A DNA stretch of 64,000 nt from contig JAMKCH010012727.1 of the NCBI GenBank assembly GCA_023653785.1, forward strand, positions 21,807 to 85,806, given 5' to 3'. A model generated the notes under the pieces. That model was given only the letters and a program-made list of their open reading frames with translations. It searched no databases and was not told where the DNA came from. Source of the DNA: Ophioderma brevispina. Taxonomy: Eukaryota > Echinodermata > Ophiuroidea > Amphilepidida > Ophiodermatidae. Made by a program: the position numbers and the translations under genes. Positions 23,451-34,900 of this stretch are shown here, piece after piece (position 1 is the stretch's first letter; every line of letters begins with the position of its first letter).

Positions 23451-23612
23451 TCCCAACGTCCCTAGAGGAAAATCTGACAATTGCCTCAAAAAGTGAGGTA
23501 ACGGTATTTTTGTTGTCAGATCTAGGAGAATTTTCCTACTAATCAAGGCAGAGGTCCGCTCCGTGATTTTTTTTGTCAGGTGGGTTTTTAAGGTTTACGG
23601 GACGTTAGGAAA
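23451..23612. repeat. TA-flanked MITE family, copy 2, with empty-site evidence
   Basis: It starts TCCCAACGTCCCTAGAGG, ends GGGACGTTAGGAAA and is flanked by TA (23449-23450 and 23613-23614). Removing the element and one TA gives GGGCTAATGCATATAAAAGC. The duplicate at 36650-36670 reads GGGCTAACACATGTAAAAGC, which is the uninterrupted site. The inside shares AGATCTAGG and GTCCGCTCCGTGATTTTTT with copy 1. Confidence 0.85.
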
Positions 23613-23737
23613 TATAAAAGCTTTACAACCATGCAAAAATATCAATTTTGAACAATCTTAAGGGCGGACTATTTTTTTTCAAAAGTGCAAGTGTCTCTTT
23701 ATGCTACAAGCACAATCTGACAATGTGAATTTACTGG

Positions 23738-23880
23738 AGGAGCGTGGCACATTGATTAAGGTCTTGGCTTTTGGTGCAGAAGGTATGAGGTTCAAACCTC
23801 GGTAGGACCGTCAAAAAATCAATTATTCCGCTCTTCCCATTGTTAAATCTTAAAGACGTGCTATCTTTGGCGTCTAGTTG
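23738..23880 (+). repeat. tRNA-derived SINE, copy 1
   Basis: AGCGTGGCACATTGATTAAGG resembles an A box, and GAGGTTCAAACCTC (23787-23800) is a good B box (GGTTCRANNCC), about 45 bp apart as in a tRNA gene. The body runs into TTCCGCTCTTCCCATTG and GGCGTCTAGTTG. A second copy is at 34780-34900 in unit 3, so the insertion predates the duplication. It does not fold as a full tRNA and is not called a tRNA gene. Confidence 0.65.
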
Positions 23881-23884
23881 TCAG

Positions 23885-24238
23885 GTTAGGGATGGCGCGA
23901 TTTAAGTCTATAAATTTTTCATCTTGATAGAACGGCCTTCACCCCAAAACCCCATCTGTAAAGTTTCACGCCGATATTTCAACCCGTTTTGATGTGAGAG
24001 CTAAAAACGTGATTTGTAATCCCCACAGAGTGCTGTGTAAAATAATATTGGTTGACCAAAATGGAGCATATTTTCGCTCATAACATCCAAACCAAACATC
24101 CTTTAGCCCTAAGATTTCACAGGGTAAATTAGAAAAATATATAGTAGCTTTCTTCTGATACCAAAATGTTGACCACTTCCGGTAAAATCTGGGGCTTCTG
24201 GGGACGAGGCTATTAGCGATAGGGCCATGGACCTTTAA
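23885..24238. repeat. 350-bp MITE family, copy 2
   Basis: It aligns end to end with 9544-9889. In unit 3 the flanks lie close together (GTTGACAGGCTAAACC and CCCTTAAATTACAGG near 35010-35035), so the element entered unit 2 after duplication, at or near a TTAA. The left TTAA is changed to TTAG. Confidence 0.8.
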
Positions 24239-25744
24239 TTACAGCTATAATGCCAAGATATGCCCTAAACAAAACTATGAATTTAATACACGAAAAAGGC
24301 AAATGTTTATACGCAGTAAACAATAGAAGAAATATAAAATGTGAGTTTTTCTTATTTCACTTGTTACATTTGGATATGAAATTATTCTTCAGTGCCATTT
24401 TCTCCTCTTGCTTACTGTATAATTTTAACATACTATTAAAGCCAGAACTGAGCGTAATGTTACTTCACCTGGAGTTATAAATAAAATATTTTGCAGGAAG
24501 AATAACAAAATTAAGTATGATTATCGGGGATGCCTAAGGTAACGACCTTCATATTAAAATTAATCTTGTTATTTAGAATCTAATGGTGTGCCAAAAATGC
24601 GCAGCAAAAGCACATTCTTAAAAGATGGGGAATATTTTCGATTTGTTTAATTAAAAATACATAAATTAACTATAATATAACACCAGTTGATCCAGCAATT
24701 CTCAGCAAGATATCTTTCAAACGTTACAATTGAAAGTATCGGCAAACGGTACTTTTTTCACTCAAGTCACTCTCGGTGATTCACTAACTCGGAAAATCTT
24801 CTTTAGAATTCATCAACAACTATTTTTGGCACGGGGCTTCGTTTTCTTCCTTACAAATTTATTATATGAACAAAGTATATTATGGTATTATTTTGCACCT
24901 ATTACTAGTATTACTTCGGCCTTTTACGAGAGCAAGTTTTATTGTATTCCTATATACCACAAGACAATCCGATGTGTTCATTTCACCCGCATTATTTATA
25001 TAATATTGAATGGCTTTGTATCATACAAGAATATATTGCGCCAGTTAGAAAAAAAAATTGTACGAGTCGAAGACGAGTACAATATTTTTCTAGCGAGTAC
25101 AATTTATTCTTGTATCATACGAAAAAAACATTCAATATTATAATTAGTATTTAAATAACAGCTGACTCAAACCAAACCATGTCTTGTAGTCCATCTGAGG
25201 AGTCTTGATCAAACACCATTTGCATGCGTGAAGTTAGTATCCTTGGATGTCAATTACCAATCATTCTTCAAAAGCTCGTTAAATTCATCATCGTTTTGTT
25301 ATACTCGCGATGAACACTCGGTATCGGGGAATTTTCGATATCGATAGCCAATCTAAAAAAAATATTGTAGCGCATCTGGGGACAAAACTGTACAATACAA
25401 AGTTTTGTTTGTGCCACTCGGAAGCCTGATATAAATAATAATGATTGATACCGTAGCTTCCGCACAGAGAAATTGGAACCAAATATTTTGAATTATATTT
25501 GTGCAATTTTCGTGGCCGGGCTTGACCATTTTGGATGTTCCTGTAATTTAGTATTGATGGAATGTGGAAGGAAGTGATGAACATTTTGTAAACTGTCAAA
25601 GCTGTCCGTTTCCTATAGCATACATAATTTACGGCAGGACTTTAGCCCAACTTTGTATCCCAAACTGTACCATTTGATTTATTTTACAAATTACAGTTTT
25701 TATATCAACTATCGCCGATTTTAGCAAGCCACTATAGACAGTTA

Positions 25745-27060
25745 TAGTATCCCCTATTTTGTAATTAAAATTATTATTGTATTTTATTTCTCTATTTACT
25801 CGAGAAATGATCTCTCACGGGAAAAGTACTTTTTTTATTATAGAAGAAAAAAATGGAATTCCCCTAGTGCTATATTGAGACCAGTCCAGATATTGTTTAC
25901 AAGTCAGAGATTGAGCTAAACGTACACTGTACAAATATGGAGTACACACAAAGGGATGCTCGGTAACAAAAGGCGTAAAATCTTACTCGAAATGAGTAAA
26001 TTTCACTCCATTTTGAGTGGTAAAATTGTAAATTTCACTCCGTTGAGGAATTTAACTGCCATTTAGAGTAAGATTGTACTCTGATTACAGACTTTCCCCT
26101 TTTTATCCATATTTTTTCAGGTGTAATATGAAATGGCATGGATTTTCACTTGCTATATGTTGCAAAACAGATTGCAAAATGGGTAGTTTCCCATGATGTC
26201 ATCAATGTAAGATGATGCAATGCATATGATGTCATTTGTGTGTGATCCAGTTGGTCAGTATTATGCTATGTTTATGCATGATGATGTTGTAATAGTTATT
26301 ATTAGAGATTAGGGAAACTTAACTTCAGAAAAACACAAATACAGATTGATAATAGAGAACTTGGCCAGTAGTTAAATTGCCAGTTGTTTGGTTGCGGATC
26401 TCCAGTATGGTAGATCAGTGCAGAACATACTATCAGGATCAATTGATAGATACCACAGGAGCTGCATGTGCAAGCTTTTTCTCTGCTGTCATCTTTGGGG
26501 CAAAACAAGATTAAGGTTTTGGAATAAAAAGGGATTCCAGTTTGTGGTCCTAAGGTGGACTTAAGGTGGAAATACATTGGATTATTGTACTATGGAATAT
26601 TTGTGTCGTCGAGGAACAACACCGTCGTCTTGAACTGCTGAACAAAGTTATCTTCACTGCTCCGAAAAAGGAACTTTTATTTGAAGAAGATTCTCATGAA
26701 TTATATTTCCTGTGGATTCTTATGACTTTGCATCCTGTCATTTTGGAGTCTTCACTCTGGGGACACATCATCGTTGAACTGCAATGCTTCCTTTAATTCT
26801 GTGAACATTATGTATATCAGCTATAGGGACATTGAGTGTCTCATTATTGAATTGTACTTGTCTTTTGGACATTCCAAATTCTTGAACTTGAACTATTAAT
26901 TTGAGAAAATCATATTAACTCAGTTGGTTATTATAATAAAATTCCAGATCATTTGTGCACATGCTCATTATATTTGTGTTTAAAGTGTTTCTGACTTTGG
27001 AGCCACGATAACGTCGTACAGACATTATAGTAGTCCATCAGGCAATTCCTAGTCATTTAG
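25745..27060. repeat. Insertion of about 1.3 kb in unit 2 relative to unit 1
   Basis: In unit 1 the flanks meet at about 15290-15305. The sequence TTATAGTA occurs at both edges (25745 and near 27024) and could be a target duplication. The inside holds a 100-bp palindrome and otherwise unclassified AT-rich DNA. The open frame at 26566-26796 has no recognised motif. Confidence 0.45.
25977..26076. repeat. Imperfect 100-bp palindrome
   Basis: AAAATCTTACTCGAAATGAG at the left faces ATTTAGAGTAAGATT at the right. Repeated ACTCC/GAGT words between them add inner pairing. It looks like a small foldback element. Confidence 0.5.
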
Positions 27061-27406
27061 TTATTTAAAAGATAGGGTTACAACTTAAAATCCAACAAAA
27101 ATATAACTTGCCTTACACTTTGTTCAATAGCGGCCATCAAGTTATCTGTGTTGCTTCACCAGTTTTGTGTTGATCGCGCTTTGACCCTTCAAAACTATTT
27201 TCTCTTTATATGGGGGGGGGGCGTTGATCCTGTGAAAATATTCTTTCATGTGCACGATAATTTCATAGCCATTCATCCTTTCTGGAGGCTAAAATGATTT
27301 GACATAAATGTATTGACTGAGAGCTATTGTATTGTAAACATCACAGCAAAATATTACCGCAGAGGAAATTATTGATTATGAATAGAACTTCAGCTGGATA
27401 GCCGCA

Positions 27407-27560
27407 ATGAATGTATCCGCAAAGAAAATGAGAGCAATACCATCTGCCTACAACTATTCAAATGCCTTGAAACTATCTGGGAAACAATTTGGATGTTTAA
27501 ATGGTGAATGGGGCAGTGCGCATCACAATGGGCGCGACGGTGAGTGTTTAGTGCCATATC
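27407..27560 (+). other. Best-conserved segment between units 1 and 2; coding status unclear
   Basis: The first 100 or so bases from ATG at 27407 are nearly identical to 15637-15740 in unit 1, while neighbouring sequence is more diverged. Both translate to MNVSAKKMRAIPSA, with one changed residue just after, then NYSNALKLSG. After that, compensating indels change the frame, and unit 1 stops early. No domain is recognised. Conservation may reflect an exon of an unknown gene, a regulatory segment or chance. Confidence 0.25.
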
Positions 27561-28894
27561 TTCTTAAATACCAATGCAGAACCTGTAACGTATTATTTTT
27601 TTCAAGCCATCTATAAAATACAGATATTATTTCTTGGCTTAAATTGAGATTTATATAGCTTCAAATTGAAAAAAATATGAGAACCCTTCGAGAGAGCTTG
27701 GCTCACAGGATATTAAAAACAAAATCCTTAATTTAAAAATTCTGTATTTAGAGTAAATGAACACAAATGCCGAAATGTTGACCGTTTTTTCTTTTTCAAA
27801 AATTAATTCAAACGCTAGTTTTTTACCAAAATTCCTAGCTACCTATATTTAAGACAGATACACAAAAAACATTCCAAATCATTGTTTCTTGCGCACTTAC
27901 CCCTTAACAGCAAGGTTGGTGTGTATTGAAGATTCAGGGAAATTCGTGTGAATCGCTAGAGCGGGAAGCTGAGGGGAGGCGAAAATCCAACTCGGAGACT
28001 TAAAATGTCCTACTTCAACATTCGTACCAAAGTTGTTATTTATTTGTTTACGTGTATGTGCTTACCTTTGGGAGTGCATTTTGTTTGTTGGTATAGAGAT
28101 GGATCATTGTGAAACCGTTTTTTAATACATCGATGGGTTCAAATTAAAATAGGTAGGTATGTAGAAGATAGGGTCACGCGTACGTATACGAGCACCTAAA
28201 ATGTTTTAAATGTTTTTATTTATTTGCCAGAGCCTTTAGGTTTATTTGTCTCAGGATAAAAGTGGGCAGGAAAATTACAAGAAAAAAACATGTATAGTAT
28301 TAATATCGATGTATTTTGCGCAGAAATTCACAGAAACTTATAACTATAGTGTGGTCATTTGTCATTGTCCTGAGGAAACAGTCCGTACCCTATAGTAGCA
28401 CGTACCTAACGTTCATTGTAATATTGCTGCACCGCCACATATCTGTATTATGTTAGTGCATGCGTCACCTAATGTTCAGATGTTTTTCTATCTATCTCGT
28501 CAGTTTTCCTTTAGGACTATTGCCGGAACCTGTATTTTAAAACCCGCAGTCCGATTCGGTGCACCCTTGGCTCTTCTACCTAGACAGAGAATTAATGATC
28601 TGGTCGGTATTTGTCTATAAATCTTCGCGGTTCCTTTATGAGCCTCTCCCTGAGCAGCACTTGTTAATAAGCTAAAAAATAAACTTTAACGTTTTTTATC
28701 TTACACTTTATAATTTACCTTGTATACTTGAAAAGGGATGTAGTAAAGAGAGATTGATGGATGATACGTATGAGAATAACACATGTGAAACTATATAGTT
28801 AAATGCGTTTTTATAAAGTATGAGCTAGATACATTTCAGATGATTCTATTCAAAAATTTATCAAGGTAATGCCTGTAGGGAGTCGGGACCTATT

Positions 28895-29242
28895 TTAAGG
28901 CTAACTCAGAGATATCTCGAGATTGAGCCCTCAATTTTCTACCCAATCGTGTTTTTTCTTGCATATACATAATCTTTGTCCACATACTAACCACTGTGTG
29001 AAATAGCTAAACTCAAGTCGATGTCCTTCATATAGAAAATCCCAACTTTCTAACAAATTTCTGGATCCGGAATTTTCGTTTTACACAGTATCCTATGGTA
29101 CAGTTGTACTATACATAAATGTTCAAACGAAAAAATTCGATTTATCTCAACTTCAGAAATGAACATTTTAGGTGACTATCTTTAGTTATTTTTAGTTATA
29201 CACAAAAATTTTATACTTCAAAATCTCTGAGTTAGCCTTTAA
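28895..29242. repeat. TTAA-flanked element A (340 bp)
   Basis: The body 28899-29238 starts GGCTAACTCAGAGAT and ends ATCTCTGAGTTAGCCT, flanked by TTAA at 28895-28898 and 29239-29242. TTAA duplication points to a piggyBac-type nonautonomous element. Unit 1 keeps the empty site CCTATTTTAAGCAAGTTAAG (16888-16907). Confidence 0.85.
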
Positions 29243-30112
29243 GGTAGGATCATCGGACAAAATGGTGTTACAAACAAATAACTATTAAATCAAATCTGCT
29301 AAATTGATTTAGTCCAATCTTGAATATCATAAGAATTGAACTTTTCTTTCCACATATTTTGTACCAGAAGGTACAATTTGCGCTAGTGTTTTATTTATTT
29401 TTTGAAAATTCCTTAATTTTTGCACTAATAATTTTTCCCTTTTAAGCTAAAACTCCAGGGATGTGTGTATAAACAAAGTACCTGAAATCTCACGTTGGCT
29501 TTTTACATCAAGTGTTAATTCTTTAGAAAAATTATTTTAGGGAAAATAATTTAGGGAAAATTAAAAACACCTGTTATTTCAAATAGAAATACTCAATCTG
29601 CAAAATCTAAAGTTAGAATTTTCTAAATTTGATTTCCTTTCATATGACACCTTATCCATCACCAAGGGAGTTGTAGTTCCTTCTAAGAAAAATTATGAAA
29701 AGAGGATACTTCAGTATTTCTAGAAGTACTCATGCAAAAAAAAGGTGTTGTTGCAACCACCTGTCCTTTGTTTTGATGAGACCCATTAAAATTAAAAATT
29801 GCATGGATATTTGATATTTCTCTAGCCATAAAAACAAACACCAATTTCATAGCTCATCAATTACTTGAGAAACAAATGCAATACAATGTGTAGTTTTTCA
29901 CAAAATTGCCCCATTTTGGTCCATTTCCTATACTGCCAAAAATCAATCCCTGTCTATTGGAATTTGAAAACGCATTGGGTGACGTATCTCCAAAACGCCT
30001 TTTTTTGAAAAAAATATAATTTGGGACGCATGTTTCTTTTACCAATACCAACATTCCATGATAATTTCAACAAGATCTGGGCACGAAGCCGTAGCCGATG
30101 ATCCAACCTTAA
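29239..30112. repeat. TTAA-flanked element B (866 bp), abutting element A
   Basis: The body 29243-30108 starts GGTAGGATCATCGG and ends CCGATGATCCAACC, giving terminal inverted repeats of about 14-16 bp. It shares the TTAA at 29239-29242 with element A and has its own at 30109-30112, after which the unit 1 sequence resumes (GCAAGTTTAGC). The inside is AT-rich; the open frame at 29857-30054 (minus) has no recognised motif. No transposase was seen. Confidence 0.8.
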
Positions 30113-30514
30113 GCAAGTTTAGCACCGAAATAAAAACACGCTCCTACATGAGACAGGACTACAGTGATCCTAATCACATTTTTGGTATGTTTCTGTGCGC
30201 GCTCTCGCGAATGTGTGTGTTTGTGTGTTTCTGTTTATGATAGCATACATTTTTAAAACACCGTGCATATATTCATTTGGAAGACTTTAAAATGGGTATT
30301 TTTGGATATTAACCTACTTTGAGAATGATGGTGATCATACACTGTTGTGCATTTAAGCCGACGGATATATGAGATTAAATGACATTAACTAAAAAAATTA
30401 AAACGTCTGATTTGTGCTGGCACTAAAATGTACAATTATTGCTATTTAGATTTACATTAAGACCGATACCAGTTAATAATACCAGAATTATCTTAATGTT
30501 GATGATATAAGTTT

Positions 30515-30765
30515 ACAAATATATCCATAAGGAAGCTCCTACTTACCTCACTAATCTTATCTGTTTGGATAGTGATAGTATTTTAGGCAGTTATAGGCAA
30601 AGACTACTCTCGGCCTCTGATGCTACCCGCTCTAAAAACAAAGCAGACGACAATTGCTTTACGATCGCAGCTCCCTTGCTTTTGAATGAGCTTCCTTCTA
30701 GAATCGAAGAGTCAAGAACAATGTCTTTGTTCAAGAACCGCCGCGCCAGAAAACTTTCAGGTATT
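30515..30765 (+). mobile_element. LINE C-terminal fragment
   Basis: The plus strand gives IHKEAPTYLTNLI, then RLLSASDATRSKNKADD, CFTIAAPLLLNELPSRIEES and MSLFKNRRARK. This is the C-terminal layout of CR1/jockey-like LINE polyproteins (...aP.YL..L......LRS.....aFs..aP.LWN.LP..ir.....FK..L). The frame is largely intact over about 75 codons but truncated at both sides. It is absent from unit 1. Confidence 0.8.
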
Positions 30766-30976
30766 ATCATCTGTTGCTTTGTTGTCTCTGTAACACGTGA
30801 TTAGGAGCAATGAAGCCCTTCCTTATAGTGTAATGTGTTTTTACATCGGCTCGGCTCTAAGTTTTCTTTACATAAGAAAGACGCATTCACAATTATTATA
30901 TCAAACGCCCTTATTATCTACTCAAACAAAAAGTGTAGATGATTTATCATTAGTGTATGCATTAGCAACTACTCTA

Positions 30977-31124
30977 TCCCTGACGTCATTTTCGGAAAAT
31001 GACTACCAACCTGACGATCACCGCAAAAAAGTGAGGTAGCTAAATCTAGGGTCAAGTTCCCCTTAAAAACGAGGCAGGGGTCCGATCCGAAAAGTACAAA
31101 AATGCAGTTAAAGGACGTTAGGGA
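30977..31124. repeat. TA-flanked MITE family, copy 3
   Basis: It starts TCCCTGACGTC and ends GACGTTAGGGA, flanked by TA at 30975-30976 and 31125-31126. Unit 1 carries the uninterrupted sequence near 21720-21735 (AACTAACTGGTGTCTTATG). The inside (GACGATCACCGCAAAAAAGT) matches copy 1. Confidence 0.85.
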
Positions 31125-32659
31125 TATACTGGAGTCTTATGAGCGCTGTTCTTCTCTCAATGTTGGCTGTAAAATAAACAGAAAGTTTCCTCGAGCCTAA
31201 ACTATAGAATTCCACATTGGGGAATTTATCAAGATAACATGCGATTTCTTATGTCTTAGGTGGATAAAGAGAGTGAAAAAATACACTGCCTTGATTATAC
31301 GTGTAAAAAGTTGGAGCTTTTTTTTAAATGCATTTCATATCTCAATCAGGTTTTCTTTCAATCCCAGGATATTTAACAAAACAAAGAGGAAGAAAAGAAA
31401 GGAAGGAAAAAAACCAAAACAGAAATGATCTATCAATACTAACGATATGACTCTTTAGAAAATCCAACGCCATGATAGCATTGAAGTGTGTTACATTGAA
31501 ATTAGCTCAAGGGGACAAGATCAAAGTTTTCTTCAGATATTTTATTTAGAATACGAAGTTGACTTTCTGTTTATGATAGCATACATTTTTAACTTGGCAA
31601 ATGTCAATGTAATTAATGTTGGTCGCATATTCAACTGACTTTGCGCTTATGCAGTTAATTTAACCAGAAGTTCGAGACAAAGTGAGTTTTCAATTTTCGT
31701 ATTGAATTATTGCTACATAGGATCAAGCCTGAAAGTGGGACGCCTCTCAATCTTATCTATCATTCGCGTCTGCCAATTGATGTGACAAAGGAGCAGGAGA
31801 AATGTATTTAAGTGCATAATGGAACTGAAGTGGAATACGCCTAAAGTTTGTGAACCACTCTGTCGTATCAAGACTCTGCATTTAATGCTTCGGAATATAA
31901 AAGTAATGGAATTCCATTACACATAGGTAACAGGATATAAACTACAAAATCTCAATGTTTTTGTAACTTAGTAAAAGCAGGGACATTCTCAAATCTATGA
32001 AACTCAATATAAACACTCCCAATAGGGAGCCGCTAAGCTTGAAGACAATTTTACATTCACAGATGTATCGTTTTACTTTGCGATTATACTACTGAACCTA
32101 AATCTAAATTCCCATAGCCAGTTCAATGCCTCCAAGGTTTAGCCCTGAACTCATTCCTATACCTGTAGCATCAGTGGTGGTTTGCTTTGCAATTCTAACC
32201 AATTAGCGTAATGCTGATTTACGTCGAATTACTCTTATTAATTGATACCAACCTGCCATTCAATAGTTGCAATGGCACTTTATGAGTCATATGTTTTAAC
32301 TGTGTAAAGCGGGCGGGATATCTACTTTAAATAATACAGTGAAGTGTGGTAAAAACACACTGCTAATACACAAGCGAGAAGAACATTGGTGTCAATATCA
32401 TCACTGCCAAGAAAGGGAAAACGGAAAATAAAATGAAAAAGAAGGTAGAAAGTGATGGACGAAACAGTGAAAAAATTAAATGATGCCAAAGGAAAGCCAT
32501 TCCATTAATATATTTGCCCAATTCTGCGGATAGGATTTGCCCCAAACCATTTATTGCATTGGCTTCTTAACACCATCATGTACAATAAGCCAAACAATTT
32601 AACAACAACCAAATACTACGAATTTCAAGACATTAACATAAGACTTTTTATTGGTTTCT

Positions 32660-33535
32660 CCAATCCTGCAAGCCAATGCTAAGACAACAAAGCCATGGTC
32701 ATATCCACTAGGCACAATCCATACCCAAACCTACACACAAACTTTTATTCTAAACAACCAGGCCCATTGACCCAAAGTTAGTGACGTAGTCACCTTCCTT
32801 GGGATCCATATACCAGCAAACTTACCTGGAATGACATATAGATGCCATCTGCAAACAGGCTCAGAAGATACATTGGCTGATCCATGAAAATTTCCATCTT
32901 GCTCTAAAAAAATCTTCGTCGCACCCCCCTGTCCATTTCCTTGGTTGTCCCAATCTGAATACAGCAGAACAGCCTGGCACCCAACCTTAATAAGATCCTT
33001 ATCCATTGGTTTGGAATCTGTTCAGAGATTTGCAGTCGGACCAGTTTGCAGTATTGAGAATTTGAAACATGATGACCTCCTTTTCAAAAACTTCCATGCC
33101 GTCTCTTGAGGCTCCGGCCCGTGACTTTTTTGCGGGTCTTTCCTCTGACTCCCAATGTTTTTACTCCTCACTCTCGTGCACCTCCAGATTGTAATCATTC
33201 TCGTGCCCTCTGTCCACCATTCAGTCGCCTCTTTGTCGGAGAAAGAAGTTTCTTCTACAATGGCCCAAGTTGGGGAATGGACATGATTCTGCACGGAACC
33301 ATGGGTGTGACTGTGCCTCTTTCCGGCTTTTCAAGAGCTGTAGACCAATCAGGTTTAAATGTGTTATTATTCTGTTTTTTTTTGGTCTTTTTACACTTTT
33401 TTCTTCATTTTAGTTCCCTGTATTTAATTTGTCTGTTAAAGGGATTCCTTAATTTAGTTGCTTTAGTCACACTATTGGGCTCTTGATGTGTGTGTGCCAA
33501 TGTTAATACAAATAAATAAATAAATTAAATAATGT
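32660..33535 (+). mobile_element. 5'-truncated LINE: end of reverse transcriptase, tail and AAAT-repeat 3' end
   Basis: Frames on the plus strand read NAKTTKAMVISTR, SDVVTFLGIHIPANL, ICKQAQKIHWLI, and later CPPFSRLFVGERSFFYNGP. These correspond to the end of the RT domain (the F/YLG step), the thumb region and the C-terminal segment of CR1/L2/jockey-like LINEs. Frameshifts and stops occur between them. A 3' untranslated part follows and ends in AAATAAATAAATAAATT (about 33510-33530), a simple-repeat tail typical of such elements. It lies in the gap between tandem units 2 and 3. Confidence 0.75.
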
Positions 33536-33537
33536 GA

Positions 33538-34762
33538 CAGGGTTGGAAACTTCAAGAAGAAGAAGAACCTATTTCTTCCCGGAAGATTGGAAGAAAATGA
33601 AAAGGGGTTTCTTCCGGAAAGAAGAAAAAAGAAAAGAAATTGAAGAAACTGGATGAATAAAGAAAAGTATTAGACCAACAAAGTAAATTTAAACCATATT
33701 CACATGCTTTGCACTTTCAATCACCAAGGACTACTTAATTAATATAGACAACAGTCCAAATATTTTTTTCCAAAAATGAGTTTACAAGTTTATTAGCCAT
33801 AGCCTTGCAAGTCTTAGTATTTGTTTGCATTTGTTTGTTTTGACAATAAAATTATATATTGATAATTGTAACTGGATTTCCGAATCTTTCCAGGTGCACT
33901 TATAAGTATTTAATTATCCACAATGTGGGCGTGGATCACAGCGATCAGCCTCATAAGCATAAGGTTGTGGGTTCGAGCCCACTGTCGCCAATTTGCTGTT
34001 GACACTTTGCAAGGCATTTACCTCTCTCCACCAAGGAGTATAAATGGGTAAGGCATTATGCTGGGAATTGACAAAACAGAGCGCTTGCGGGAGGAGCGGC
34101 GAAACCCCCACAGCAATATAACACATGTAGGCCTATATGAGGGAGTCTGGCCAAAAACGTCAAAGAGAGACAGATGGTCACTCCGCCTGCGGGCCGTTTA
34201 CCATTTGCATTGCATTTTTTTGCATCACAATGGTAGTGCAAACAATCTGTCTGGCCAATTTGTTTAATTTTACAACAAAAAAACATCATAATGTAGTGAC
34301 CATATTGTTCGTTAGTAGTAAAGGATTTGTATTGCTTTAAATGGAAAAAAACCATGGGTATTTTCAGGAGGGACTAACAATTGCTTAATGAAAAATATAA
34401 ATTGAAAGACGTCAAAGCTTTCAAGTAAGTGGTATGGCATATCATGCATTACCTGGTTCTCATAAAAAATGTCCATAAGACATTGTTGTTTGTAGTTTGT
34501 TATTATTAGACATTGCGGTCAATGGAGTTTAATGTGCTATAGCATGAGGGGGTTAGGGGTTCCCTAAATGGTTATTTTAAATTATTTCAGTGTATTGCCA
34601 AATCATTAATATTATAAAACCAAGGAATAAAAGTCATTTGCACTAAAATAGGGAATTTTAAAAAGGACTTTTTGAGTTTCTTCCACTTTCACTGGAAGAA
34701 AGAAAACCTGTTTCTTCCAAGTCCGCGTATTTTTCCACCGTTGGAAGAAACTTGCGAACCTG
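33538..34762. repeat. Possible hAT-like nonautonomous element
   Basis: The left end CAGGGTTGGAAACTTCAAG and, on the opposite strand, the right end CAGGTTCGCAAGTTTCTTCC are inverted repeats that start with CAGGGTT-like bases, as hAT elements often do. Both ends continue into GGAAGAA-rich sequence. Flanking 8-bp duplications are at best degenerate (TAATGTGA and CAATATAA). A SINE sits inside. Confidence 0.4.
33921..34080 (+). repeat. tRNA-derived SINE with 'taaatgggta' tail module
   Basis: GTGGGCGTGGATCACAGCGA resembles an A-box half, and GTGGGTTCGAGCCCAC (33968-33983) is a perfect B box in a T-arm-like stem. After CGCCA, the body has TTTGCAAGGCATTTACCTC and GGAGTATAAATGGGTAAGGC. The 'GCAAGGCA...TAAATGGGTA' combination is typical of SINEs in several marine invertebrate groups. 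It is a SINE rather than a tRNA gene, because the anticodon arm does not fold. Confidence 0.75.
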
Positions 34763-34779
34763 GCAATATAAATGGACAA

Positions 34780-34900
34780 CGAGGGGGCGAGCGGCACATG
34801 ATTCAAGTCTTTGCCTTTGGGCAGAAGGTCCGAGTTAGAACCTGATTTAGAACCATATCCGTTCTTCCAATGGTGGCAATCTGAAAATAGACGCTAGGCA
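34780..34900 (+). repeat. tRNA-derived SINE, copy 2
   Basis: It matches 23738-23880: GGGGCGAGCGGCACATGATT, TTTGGGCAGAAGGTCCGAG, and TTCTTCCAATGGTGGCAATC. The B box is damaged (GAGTTAGAACCTGA). It is the duplicate of copy 1, within unit 3. Confidence 0.6.

Larger units (their letters stand above)
14215..23640 (+). repeat. Tandem unit 1 of a diverged low-copy duplication
   Basis: Many stretches here recur in the same order and orientation downstream. Examples are 14398-14520 with 25435-25560, 15110-15290 with 25555-25745, 15300-15860 with 27065-27610, 16060-16780 with 28100-28800, 16870-17340 with 30105-30390, and 21540-23030 with 30790-32560. The last part (23040-23640) matches 36240-36710 instead. 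Similarity looks like roughly four bases in five, with many small gaps. No exon is recognisable, so the copied sequence could be intergenic, intronic or a decayed large element. Confidence 0.8.
23690..32570 (+). repeat. Tandem unit 2 of the diverged duplication
   Basis: It begins with sequence shared with unit 3 (23690-24900 matches 34755-36135) and continues with sequence shared with unit 1 (24928 to 32560). Unit-specific insertions include about 25745-27060, the two TTAA elements (28899-30108), the LINE tail at 30515 and the MITE at 30977. The part matching the end of unit 1 (23040-23450) is missing; LINE and SINE sequence lies there instead. Confidence 0.75.

Noticed and set aside
24730..25143. 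A 137-codon open frame in unit 2
   Set aside because: The homologous segment in unit 3 (from about 35960) has frame-shifting gaps and stops, so the frame is not conserved.
33106..33486. A 126-codon open frame with a hydrophobic tail
   Set aside because: It overlaps the LINE C-terminal fragment and runs into its untranslated region; the hydrophobic tail is T-rich 3' sequence.
33921..34000. Functional tRNA gene with B box GGTTCGAGCCC
   Set aside because: It continues into a SINE-type tail module and lacks a proper anticodon arm.
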